Shown: piece by piece, positions 40,040 to 50,098 of the stretch | Numbering within the stretch: position 1 is the first letter of the stretch | Layout of the letters: each line of letters opens with the position of its first letter | NCBI RefSeq assembly: GCF_036370855.1 | Contig: NC_088102.1 | Location: forward strand, 25,835,001 to 25,899,000 | Reading direction: 5' to 3' | Source of the DNA: Dromaius novaehollandiae | Lineage: Eukaryota; Chordata; Aves; Casuariiformes; Dromaiidae | Length of the DNA: 64,000 bases | Made by a program: the position numbers and the translations under genes | Notes under the pieces: model-generated | Database searches by the model: none | Seen by the model: the letters and a program-made list of their open reading frames with translations, nothing else | Told to the model about the DNA's origin: nothing

Positions 40040-40370
40040 GGTAGCCACTTCCAAATACATAAAAGGCTGCAAGGAGGAAAGGATCTGTCTGTTCTGTGTA
40101 TCCACTGGGCATGGGATAAGGACTAAAGCCTTAAACTGCTGCAAGGGAGATTCAAGTTAGACAAAATCAGATACTCTGTAAGGATAACAACGAACTGAAT
40201 GGATTGCCTGGGTTGATGGAAAGTGTCCATCACTGGAGCTCTTCAAGACCTAATTAGACTGTAGTCTGTGAGGAATACGTATACTTGGGGCAAGGAGATG
40301 GAGTAACTGGGACAGATGGTTGAGTTGATCTCTGAAAATCATTTCTCACTATGAATAGGAACTTAGTATT
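40040..40370 (+). repeat. CR1 LINE 3' fragment
   Basis: The sequence follows the 3' end of CR1 elements closely in order: tccaaatacataaaaggctg, a ccttaaactgctgcaaggga block, gattcaagttagac, ggattgcctgggttgatgga, tccatcactggagctcttca, agacctaattagac, then a tgatctctga-like end. The usual terminal octamer repeats (attctatg) are not clear. CR1 is the dominant LINE of sauropsids, so this supports the taxonomic assignment. The divergence suggests an old insertion. Confidence 0.8.
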
Positions 40371-41344
40371 AGTTTCCTATTTCAGGAAGCTTAGGTCCTT
40401 CCTGAAAAACTCAACAGTATAACAAAGAGTTGGATGAGGTAAGGACTGAAATCTCTTCGCCTCCCAGTGTTCATGTCTCCACCTCGGCAGATTCAAATCT
40501 GGTCAGCACAAAGGCAGGCAGGTCTGTAGTCATCCATGTTACACTTGTTTCCTTGCTAAATGGAAGATGTCAGACCTTGCCTGCCACATTTCATTGCTAT
40601 CCAACTTTACCTTGCCAAACATGAAACCTCTCCAGATATGGTGTTCAAATTTTGTAAGTTAACTAACTGGAGGAGGATGGGAAGGAGGGAGAAAAAGCCC
40701 ACAAGAACTTCATGGGATTTGTACTTAATTTAAGGGAAGCAGTACTGCATTTAACACAGAGAGCATTCATTTCTTCCAAACTGCAACAGTGAATAGTAGA
40801 TACTAATGCACTCATTTCAGAGAAAAATCACCATCAGGCTGTATCTTGAATGCTAAACTAACAGGGCTGTCTGAAGCAATGCACATTTTGAGTTTGAAGA
40901 AATGATACATAATTTGGGATGCAATTTGGAGAGAGACCTTGAAAGATTTTGAGCAGGATGTATCAGAGCTTGGAATCATTGGAACTGCATTTTGTTTTGT
41001 TTAAAATGGCTGAGCACAAGGAACTAGGGAATCCAGGAATAAAAGATTTTCATCTGCTGGTCATCATAACCAAGTGTGACCAGGTTATGGGACTAGAAGA
41101 TGAAAGAACCAGCTGGCTGGCAGCTGTATAGATTATGCCAATGGCTTCCCAACCTCCTTGCTAAGGGGACATACTGGGAAAGGGCTCACGCTGGAAAACC
41201 CCCCACTACACACCTGGCCAGCGGGGGAGAGTGCTTAATCGTTGGTGGAGTAGTGAGATTCAGCTGCATTAAAGCTAGGATGAAAGTGAGGGACTGGTTG
41301 AAGTTTACTGTGCTAATTTCTAGAAAACATCTGCACAGTAGGTA

Positions 41345-41520
41345 ATAATAACAAAAACTTGTTCTTATAGGGGTTCTTCATGCCTAGCTTTTCAAGGTCT
41401 TGCAGAGAGAGGCATGCAGCCTAATCCCTATTCAAGTGACAGAAAATCCTGACATATGGGTGAAGTCATTTGTCTACAGTTGAAAAGCAGGACAGGGGAA
41501 ACACTTCATCTTCTGAGTCA
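41345..41520 (+). repeat. Ancient L2/MIR-like fragment
   Basis: Blocks resembling aataataa, ttcaaggtcttgcagagaga (for tctcaaagcgctttacaaag), cctaatccctattcaagtga, gaagtcatttgtctacagtt (for agtgacttgcccaaggtcac) and the trailing gagtcacagcctgagtctct occur in the canonical order. Highly diverged. Confidence 0.5.
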
Positions 41521-41990
41521 CAGCCTGAGTCTCTGTCCAGGAAACTGTCTCCCCAGGGAGGGAAAGGAAGATAATGTTTCTGAATGCCCCAGAACTTAAC
41601 ATCTCTCATGATGTTGCTTTTACAGCAGGGAAAATTCAAACTCCTGAAGTAAATATTACTGTTTTTAATGTGCATTCCAAATTAACTACTGTTCCTGTTA
41701 TTCACTTACTCCTTACACTCTTCTCCTTATTTACCCATATCTCTCTTACATACACGCATGCATGTGCATAGGCAAATTCATCCCCAGACAACTTCTCCCC
41801 CATCCTGCCAACTTCTCATCATATCGACACAACAGCATTGAGAGGAATTTTTTTTTACTATATTCTAAAATATGAAGCCAGTATTTTGACAGTGACATAT
41901 CATAAGCATCAATTTGCAGAAGCATTTTAATGAGAACACCAGGGATAAATTGCTTCACCATTTTTCCATTTCAATGGAGAACAGAAGTTG

Positions 41991-42040
41991 TTTTTTCTTC
42001 TTTCCTTTTTCTTTTTTTCCTTTTCTTTTTTTCTTTTTCT
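41991..42040. repeat. Polypyrimidine (T/C) tract
   Basis: About 50 bases of almost only T with scattered C on the plus strand (A/G on the minus strand). Simple sequence; it produces hydrophobic Phe-rich translations that are not genes. Confidence 0.9.
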
Positions 42041-43399
42041 GTACCTTTGGCTGCAGCTTATCACGCTCCTGTACAGGCAGGATTAATGTCTTTCATGAGA
42101 TGCAGTCCCTTCAGTCTAAGAACCTTTCATTACATGAAAAGCTTTCTGCGTAATTTTTTTATTTTGATGTAAGCTGTTGAAATATGGAGAAAACACTGTC
42201 TGATTATTTAAAGATAGAATCCAGGCTGGGTCATGTATCTTTACTGCAAGGCTCAATCTACTTTAAATTGATGAGTTGAGGGAATATTGAAGGAATTTTA
42301 TTCTCAGTAGTCGTGACAGAATGAGGGAGGTGGGAGTGAAAGCTAAATTCCTTCTGAGCAGCTTTCCCTCCAGCTCTGCTGAAGGTGCCTCTTAGTTGTT
42401 TCTCACTGCAGATCCAGTGCCTACAGTCTTGGTTTTCGCTTGCTTTTGTTATGCCACTGTTTTTCTCAGAAATGTTGAATCATGAAAGTGATCTAGGATA
42501 AAAAAGTTATTTCTAATAAAGAGCCCTTGAACTCAGTTGCTGTCACCAACCTCCACACTAATGTACGTGCAAGAGACAAACAGACGCTCTCTCCCACAGG
42601 TCTCTCTCTCCCTAGAAACTGGGACCTGAAACACACTTAAATTTTGCTCTGCACCTTCAGGCGAAAGAAGAGTCTCTCCTGGAGAAGCTGAGTCTGTTAC
42701 GGGGTGTGCTGAGGGTAAGCCTAAGACCTAAGATCGGATTAAATCTACTTTTCTTTGACTTGTGACCAGTGAGGATTTTGACTATCTCCAGGGACAAAGC
42801 TGCATCCCAACAGCCCTCTTCTGTCCCCTTCTCCTGTTATGGGTGGATCTTCTTCAGAGGAAGATAGGGATGCTTTTCTTCAGGGCTGAGAGGGTACAGC
42901 ACGTAGGTGTGTAGCAGAGAGGCTGTGCACAGTGTCTGTGTAGACAGTACAAGAAGTGTGTGGGTGGCAGAGAGCGTAGAGGGCATGTGGCTGTTGGAGG
43001 GCAAAAACGTGTCTGCACAGCTCCTACCAGCATCCCGTGCTGCTTGGGCACCACCTGCCCAGCTCGAAGCTTTTCCTAGGTGCCTGCCATTGTGCAAGAG
43101 TGCCCTGCAAGCCCAGGGAGGCTTTGAACTTGCAGAGACTCTCCCCTAAATTTCCCCTTGCCTCAGAGGCTGGTCCCCACACGGGTGGCTGCGGGGCAGC
43201 AGGAGACATGTCCAAGCTTCTGGCTTCCCCTTATTCCCCTCAGTGTGGGAAGGAAGGGCTCTCTGCTGTCTGAAGCAGGCAGGACCTTCTCACCTCCCTG
43301 CTCTCCCCATGGGACTCGGCAGGACCCAAGAGCCCCAGGGTCCGCCTGAGGGCATGGGGTCCCCCGGGCAGGGCTGAGGGGGAGGCGGGGGGAGAGTGT

Positions 43400-43790
43400 G
43401 TGGACCCCGCAGGAGACGCTGAAGGGACAGGGATGGGTGCTGAGGGACCGGGATGCGTGCTGAGGGACTGGGACGGGGCAGGGGTGGGGGAAGGGATAGG
43501 GAGAGGAAGGGCACAGAGCAAGGACAGAAGAGGAGAGGGACAGGGACGGCAGAGGACAAGGACCGGAAAGGAAAAGGACATGACAGGGAGAGGCAGAGGA
43601 AGAGAGAGGACAGGGACAGGACAAGGACTGGAAGGGACAGGGGGAGGGAGAGACCCAGGGCAGGAGAGGGAGAGAGCGAGTGCGGGAGCGAGACAGCGGC
43701 AGGACGGGCAGGGGCGCAGGCAGGACAGAAAGAGGACGGCAAAGGAGGGCAGGGACCCGGAGGGAGAGTCCGGGCAGGGCCGGGCTGCGC
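43400..43790. repeat. Purine-rich degenerate minisatellite upstream of the ZDHHC22 CpG island
   Basis: Nearly 400 bases with strong strand asymmetry: the plus strand is dominated by G and A in variants of ggacaggga/gggacagga. It includes two adjacent 20-bp units at 43431-43450 and 43451-43470 that differ at two positions (ggatgggtgctgagggaccg and ggatgcgtgctgagggactg). The long frames translated here, Arg/Gly/Glu-rich on plus and Ser/Pro/Leu/Cys-rich on minus, come from this composition. Confidence 0.85.
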
Positions 43791-44810
43791 TCCGGCGCGG
43801 CTCCCGGCGGTGGCGGCGGCTCGGCGCGGGGGGCCGGGCGGCAGCAGCGGCCCTGCCGGCGCCAGGCAGCCCGGTACCGGCGCACCCCGCCGCGCCGCGC
43901 CGGGCCGGGGGGGCTGCAAGGTGGCGGCGTGCAGCCCGCAGCGCCGCGGGGCCGGCCAGCACCGACCTCCCCGGGCCGCCGGGGCGCTGCGGGCAGCGGG
44001 GAGCCGCTGGGGCTGCAGGCGAGGGGGTGCTCGGGGTGCCGGCACCCACACGGAGACCGCGCTAGCTCCTCGCTGCGTTTGGTTGCCCCCGCCCCGGCTT
44101 TCTTCTGCCCCGCAGAGCCCCGGGGCTGGGCGCTGCTCGGGGCCGGCGCGGCCGCGGCCGGGGTGCCCGGCTGGCCGGGGGCGATGCGCTGCGCCCGGCC
44201 GGGGCCGCGGCTCTGGGGCCGCCTCCGCTCGGGAGCCCCGCGCCGCAGGTTGCAGCCGGACAGCACTTGACCAGCTGTTTTGTCCATTTTCTAATTTCGT
44301 GCAGAGCAGGGCAGCGGTCGTTGAGGTAATCTGTAGATCCGTGGCTTGAAAGGATAAATTAGAGCATTGGATTTGATCCGTATTGCAGTGGATTAGAGCA
44401 ACCTCTCCCCCCCTCCCCTTCTCCTCCCCCCCCTTTCAATTCACTCCCCCTTCCTCCAGCACCACCTTTTTTCCTCTCATGCAATACCAAAACTGACCCT
44501 GCCTGGCAGAGAGGCTCTGCTAGACGAGCAGAGCGGTGCCCACACAGCCGGCACGCCGCAGGAGCCCGGCTCTCCCCTCCAGCCTCCGCAGACCCTCCGG
44601 GGCATCGTCGCTGCAAGTGCCCCGGAGGCAGACGCTGGGGCCGGGGTGCCTCCTCCAGGCGCCGGGGAGCGGTCGCTGCCCCCGCGCGGTCCCTGTGCCC
44701 CGGCCCCGCCGGTGCCGGGGGGCGGCGGCGAGGGAGAGTGGTCCCCGGAGAGCATTTTCCGGAGCGGAGTGGAGCGGGGCCGGCGCGGGGCTGGGGACCG
44801 GCAGGAAATG
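43780..44810. promoter_or_regulatory. ZDHHC22: CpG island, probable ZDHHC22 promoter
   Basis: Two GC- and CG-dense segments (about 43780-44270 and 44520-44810) are separated by a less GC-rich stretch. They end just before the acceptor of the ZDHHC22 start-codon exon at 44870. This is the expected position of the promoter and 5' untranslated exon. No TATA element is obvious. Whether the two segments are one island or two promoters cannot be told from sequence. Confidence 0.75.
44200..44325 (+). other. ZDHHC22: Candidate 5' untranslated exon of ZDHHC22 (start unknown)
   Basis: The start-codon exon of ZDHHC22 begins after a real acceptor, so a spliced 5' exon is expected in the CpG island. The best plus-strand donor I see is TTGAG|GTAATC, with GT at 44326-44327, which would give an intron of about 545 bases. 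Other donors are possible and the transcription start is not identifiable, so 44200 is only a placeholder for the start. Confidence 0.25.
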
Positions 44811-44870
44811 GAAGGATGAAGTGTGCAGCCGAAGCGGTGATGTTTGCTCTCTCCTTGCTTTCCCCTGCAG

Positions 44871-45446
44871 GAATGTAATCCGCAATGCTAGTTCTCAGGT
44901 TGCTCAATGTTGTTGCTCCAGCCTACTTCTTGTGCATCTCCCTAGTGACCTTCGTCCTCCAGATCTTTCTCTTCATCCCCAGCATGTTCAGAGATCCTTC
45001 CACCACCTCACTTCTCTCTCCTGCTCTGCTGCATGGGGCCCTCTTCCTCTTCCTCTCAGCTAATGCCCTGGGCAACTACGTACTTGTGATCCAGAGCTCC
45101 CCTGAGGACTTGGGCAAGGGCTTAAACTTGGGCAAAGGAGCCGAAGTGGTGGCGGACTGGCTGGACGGAAGCAGGTCCCCTGGCTCAGCCTTGCCCAGCA
45201 CTCACTTCTGTAGACTGTGTGCCAGAATCACCCAGAGGCATGACCACCACTGTTTCTTCACAGGGAACTGCATCGGGAGCAGGAACATGCGGAACTTCAT
45301 CATGTTCTGCCTCTACACCTCCCTGGCTTGCCTCGACTCCCTGGTGGCAGGCATGGCTTACATTTCTGTCGCACTCTCCGTGTCCTTCGCAAATCCACTG
45401 GCCTTCCTCACTCTTCTGCCTCATTCCATCAGCCAGTTCTTCTCAG
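44871..45446 (+). CDS. ZDHHC22: ZDHHC22 first coding exon (coding 44885-45446)
   Basis: ZDHHC22 is a multi-pass ER/Golgi protein S-acyltransferase; with ZDHHC23 it has been reported to palmitoylate the BK channel KCNMA1. A pyrimidine-rich acceptor (ctttcccctgcag, AG at 44869-44870) opens the exon and a consensus donor (CTCAG|GTAAGA, GT at 45447-45448) closes it in phase 1. ATG 44885 starts MLVLRLLNVVAPAYF, nearly identical to human. Residues about 9-33 and 47-70 are membrane helices. The catalytic DHHC is at residues 120-123 (Cys123), followed by FFTGNCIGSRN, and a third helix lies at about 140-165. The cysteine-rich domain is degenerate: there is no upstream CxxC, and Ile115 stands where a zinc-ligand Cys is usual, as in human ZDHHC22. 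I see no DPG motif. The linker between helix 2 and the DHHC domain is about 12 residues longer than in human. Confidence 0.97.
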
Positions 45447-48400
45447 GTAAGAACTCCTTCCTCAGAGATGAGGAGCATGTTCCTCCTCCTGGGCCCCTGG
45501 GGTGTGAGGGAGGACATGTTCTTTCCCCAGTAGTGAGGGATTAGGTTGGTAGAGGGAGGAATGGGCAAGAGCAAGAATTATTTGTGTTCAGTAAAGCCTT
45601 GTTCAGAGTCTAGAGACAGTGTTTGCAAATGGTTTGCCTCAGCTGAAATAAAGGCTGGAACCTGCTCCAGGTTACAGCCACAGCCCTATTCATAATGCAT
45701 TAGACTAAAAAAACAAAACCAGCTTGTCAGTGATAGAACAGGGTTGTTGGTCATGCAGGGAATGTGTTGCAATTAGACAGGAGGAGAGAGAAGATTTCAG
45801 TCATTGCCCTATAAGTAAGGGGCATGTTTTTGCTATCCTACAGGCAGAGGTGGCAGGTGGTGGTGGGTCTTTATGTTTTCATATCCTACAGATCTTCAGG
45901 TTCCTCATATCCCAGTAGAGATAGTCCCACTCTCCTGATCTAAGTCCATGCACCCGTTGCATTCACTGTAACCCACCTCCTACCCTGGCAGTGCAAACTT
46001 ACTATTACCTTGTCATTCTTCCAGCACAGGAGAATTCAGGTTCAGGCAACAGTTAGCTTCTAGAAACCAAGAGGAAAGTTAATGTGACACAATTAGCAAG
46101 CTTTTTCTTGACCCCAGTCTGGGACATGGTTCCACAGAGAGGTGGAAATTCTCTATGTGCCCGCTCCCTGCAAGAGCTCTGCACCAAAAGCAAATTCTTT
46201 TCTTTCTTCCTTCCTTTCACCATCCCTTACCTTTCCTTCTGCTTTTTCTGTCTTCCCCTCTCTTCCTGCTCTTCCATAAATCTCCCAAACCCTTCCCTTC
46301 CTCCTCCTGATTCTGCTCCCACAACTCTTCCTCTGCTCTTCCAACCTTGTTACTTCACCTTTCAGCATGCCCCCCAAACTCTCTAGCCTCAATCCTTTCT
46401 CTGTCCAAACCTAAGAGCTAGATAAAAGCTGTCAATAAAGCCTGATCTCTGAGAAGTGACTATGCAGTGAGCTTAGTGTGTTATTCTGCCCCGAAAGTGA
46501 CTGCAGAAAAATGTCATTTTTCCCCCATATGCAACTCATGCCTAGCAGACTTGGATCAGTTTCCTTTACAAACTAAAATAGGTATTCCATATTTTTTAGC
46601 TTTACAGAATTCAACTGAGCTCCATAATAAAGGTCTGGCATCTGTTCTGGCTCATGCGCCACCACCAGAAGTGTTGATTATGATTCAGTTGTGGAATCTT
46701 CACTGCTGGTGGTACGAGAGCCAGAGAGGCCCCAGCTAGCTTTTTTAGTTCCAGGCTGGGTTTGCAGGTTTGCCATCTGAAAACAAACAAATATCTCTCT
46801 ACTTGGCAAATTAGCAGATTTGTCATGGTAATCACTGAGAGAAAATAAACATGAAATCCTGCCATGACATTTTTATGGAGTCATTTTTTCCAAGTAGAAT
46901 GATTTTTGTAAATAATTTTACATGAGCTCTACTAACATTAAAAACACAGGGCATGATTTTCCCCAGTGTCTAAGCTCCGCTCAACGCAGCAGACCGGGGC
47001 AGGGATGTGGGAGGAGATTGTCAAGGAATTAGTTACGTGTCTCTGATTCTGTGGGCTCATCTGCACCAAGATGGATCTTGATACATATTTGAGGAGTCAT
47101 TGAAGTGACCAAATTCTGGTGTCAGCAATGTGCAGTGCCAAAGACAGCACATGGGCAAGATCTGAGTGGGACACAACTGGGCTGTATGCAGGGCTGAGAG
47201 CTGGGAGCTAGAACATACTCGAGAGGCAACAGCTCCCATCTCCCACTGGATTCCCAGCTTGGCTGGAGCTGAAAGCTGCTGCCTCACACAGCAATATACA
47301 GACAATGAGCAGGGTGTTTGTTCCTTGGGAAGAAGTGCCTACTCATTTTCTACCAGCACATTTAACCTCCAGTTCACGAAAGAAAAGCACAGTCTGGTGT
47401 AGTAACCCAGAAGGATCATCCATCCAAAATTTTTCTCACTCAGCTAACATAACTATTACTTGAGAATTGTTGAGAGATCCAAAAAGAGAAGTGCTATAGC
47501 AGAGAAAAAACACACCTGTCTTCTTTTTCTACAGCATGTCCTCTACACCGGAGGCAGGACTGGAGGGTAATGAATGGTGGGTCTACCAGTCTTACATCAA
47601 CTAAATGTGTCCTGCCTCCATGCTGGGAAAATTTTCAGTTGGCTAGTTATGCCAGACTGTGCTCAGGCTTGGATTTAAGAATCTGACACAGAGTCTGTAA
47701 TTTCAGCTTTGTGATTCAGCTTTTCTGGCATAGATAACGTATGGCAATAAACTTGATATCACACCAGGTCGGGTAGAGCAAAAGTGAATCTGAGACTCAA
47801 ATGGGATGTGGTGATGAGGGACAAATGAACAATACTTTTGTAAATACAGGTCAGATTGGATCCACGAAAGAAATGATAGAAAGTGTTTTATGTAGCTAAC
47901 CTGAAAACAAGGTTAAAAAACCTTGTATCTGGAAAACATGGCTCAGAGATGCATAACATTTGCAAGGGGAGACAAGGGTAATTTCTTGCTCAATGTTGAA
48001 TTTCAGCAGCTTGCACAGAAGTAAAACTTATAGCCATGCTGGCTATAAGCTTTATTTATAAGATTCTAAAGAAAATAGCTATTTTTCTCCATGTTCCCAT
48101 CTGAATATCAGCTGTAGAAAGGAACAAATCCCTGTCACACTCTGGCCCAGTAAAAGAAGGGCAAAGAAGCCCGTGTTTGGCTCTGGAGTTCCTATCTAAT
48201 TCATTAAGCTATTCTGACAGAACTGGTATGAGGAATTGTCATCATCCTAAAGGGTTTGCTCTCCCCTTGTTGTACTGCATATGAAGCCCACTGAACTGAA
48301 CAGGAGCTGATGAAAAGGGAAAGACGACACTGCCTTTAGAAAACAAACTGACTGATGCCAGTGCCATTTTCTAGTCTTGAGGACAATCTCTGAATGCTCT

Positions 48401-49832
48401 AGGCATTAGTCAGTCTCCTTACAAATCATCCTCAAATGGATCCACCCAGCCAAGCTCAAAGCTTGGAGTGAACATCCTGGTCAGTCCCGACCTCTCACTG
48501 GCAGCACTGTGAGGTGGAAAAGCTGGGATTCGGAGGCAGGAAGGCCAAGTGGCACCATCCACTCTGGCTTTCTGTATAAGGGAAGCAAGAGACGTTTATC
48601 CAGCAACCCTTGTATCAAACTTCAAGCCTAAAGCAGCCACGTACTTGTTTTAGGGAGCACCCTCTACTAAGCACGTAGTCCTTGCTCTGGCAGGGATTCC
48701 TGCGGGGCCGGAGGCAGCGCTCCTGCACTGCTCCTCACAGGCCTCCTGCAGATACAGCGGACCCAGAGCCTGCAACTGCCCTGTCACACGTTCTTCCAGA
48801 AGGGAGCATTTGAGAGCTTTCTTATTTTTAAACCTTGCAGGAATTAGCACATATTTCATTCTCTCTATGTGCCTGTGTGTAAATACGGGTGTTTAACAGT
48901 ATATCAGTATATACAAACTAAAAGTGTGTACACATTCATATGCACACACATACTACTATTTTAACGGGTTTATGTCTGCCTAGGCACTGAAAGGTCACTC
49001 AGTGATAACTGCTACTATACTAATATTTTCCAGAAGGAGTTCTAGAATCATTGTAGAGAGAAGGGCCCACAGAATGTTTCTTTAATTTAAATACATTCAT
49101 CATAAATATATGTTACAAAAACTGTTGAGTTCTGAGTTTTAGCCACATAAAATGTTTTGAGCATTCTAGCAGCAGGTTTAAAAAGGAATTTGGACTATAT
49201 TTTGGAAATATTATGGAAAATTCTCTGGTTTTTTTCATGCACTCATATGAAAACTGCATTTGCTCAGTGCTAGGAATGGCATTATTGATCATTTCTTTTT
49301 AAGATATTATATACATATACACAGTGGTGAATCCCAAATCTTTGAGCTAGTACTACTGCACACAGCAAGGTTTCTGGAACAATCTAAATGCTGTAGCACC
49401 CACAGCCATTTTCAAAAGGAATCTAGGAAGCTTAGTTTCACTGTGATTAGCAGGTAGGTCCTTAAATCATTTAACCAGTCTTCACAATAGTGCTGAGGTC
49501 TTTCAAATATGTTTCACTTCCCTTTGAATTTGCCTCAGAAATCTAGATCCTCACATTAAGAGCAAAGGGAGAAATCTACTGAGACTGCTACCATTTTAGT
49601 ATTTCCCCATTAGGATTCATTGCATGGAACACTACAAAGAAAACACTCTAGTATAGTGCTGTATATATAGTATATATACTATCCTGCCTTTTTTCTAACT
49701 CCCCACTTGGACAGCTGCTATGGAATCAGGCCAGCTCTTCCCTTGTCCGGGCCGAATGTTCTTGGGGAGCTGTTACACTGACATGTGAGATGTGACTAAA
49801 ATGCTTCCCTTCCCCTGACTCTCGGCTTACAG
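45447..49832 (+). other. ZDHHC22: ZDHHC22 intron between the two coding exons
   Basis: A 4.4-kb GT-AG intron. It contains a pyrimidine-rich, exon-free stretch at about 46195-46385, several TA-rich pieces and a perfect 16-bp palindrome (atagtatatatactat) at 49667-49682. I see no internal exon; the flanking coding exons join in frame without one. Confidence 0.9.
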
Positions 49833-50098
49833 GGGCTCTCCTCAGCTCTGAGATGTTTGTCATCCTCATGCTCTACCTCTGGCTTGGGATCGGCCTGGCC
49901 TGTGCTGGCTTCTGCTGCCACCAGATGCTGCTGATCTTACGTGGGCAGACGCGGTACCAGGTGCGGAAAGGGATGGTGGTAAGAGCCCGGCCCTGGAGGG
50001 AGAACCTGCGAGAGGTCTTTGGGAAGAGGTGGCTTCTAGGACTTCTCATCCCTGTGCTGAATGTCGGAAGTAACTACCATAGGCAGAAAGAGAAATAA
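49833..50098 (+). CDS. ZDHHC22: ZDHHC22 last coding exon
   Basis: The acceptor ctcggcttacag (AG at 49831-49832) joins to the donor at 45447 in phase 1, rebuilding the Gly188 codon. The exon encodes residues 188-275 and ends at TAA 50096-50098, giving a 275-residue protein against 263 in human. It contains the fourth membrane helix (about residues 193-222: SSEMFVILMLYLW and following), then the cytosolic tail with RGQTRYQVRKG, RPWRENLREVFGKRW and a lysine-rich end (RQKEK). These match human ZDHHC22 closely. No canonical TTxE motif is visible. The stop codon lies inside an AATAAA hexamer (50094-50099). Confidence 0.97.

Larger units (their letters stand above)
26111..43380. other. Intergenic region between the divergent TMEM63C and ZDHHC22 promoters
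   Basis: About 17 kb with no exon I can support. It contains a GC- and G-rich patch at about 28380-28900, L2/MIR-like fragments near 29170-29260, 37075-37200 and 41345-41520, a homeobox-core-rich AT stretch at 32261-32293, a CR1 LINE tail at 40040-40370 and a polypyrimidine tract at 41991-42040. The rest appears to be unique sequence. The longest open frames (for example 27285-27794 plus) show no recognisable domain and no splice context. Confidence 0.75.

Noticed and set aside
43163..44349. Open frames of 200-370 residues over the purine tract and CpG island upstream of ZDHHC22
   Set aside because: They are compositional: Ser/Pro/Leu/Cys repeats on minus and Arg/Gly/Glu repeats on plus mirror the ggacaggga-like minisatellite. 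No splice logic or family similarity.
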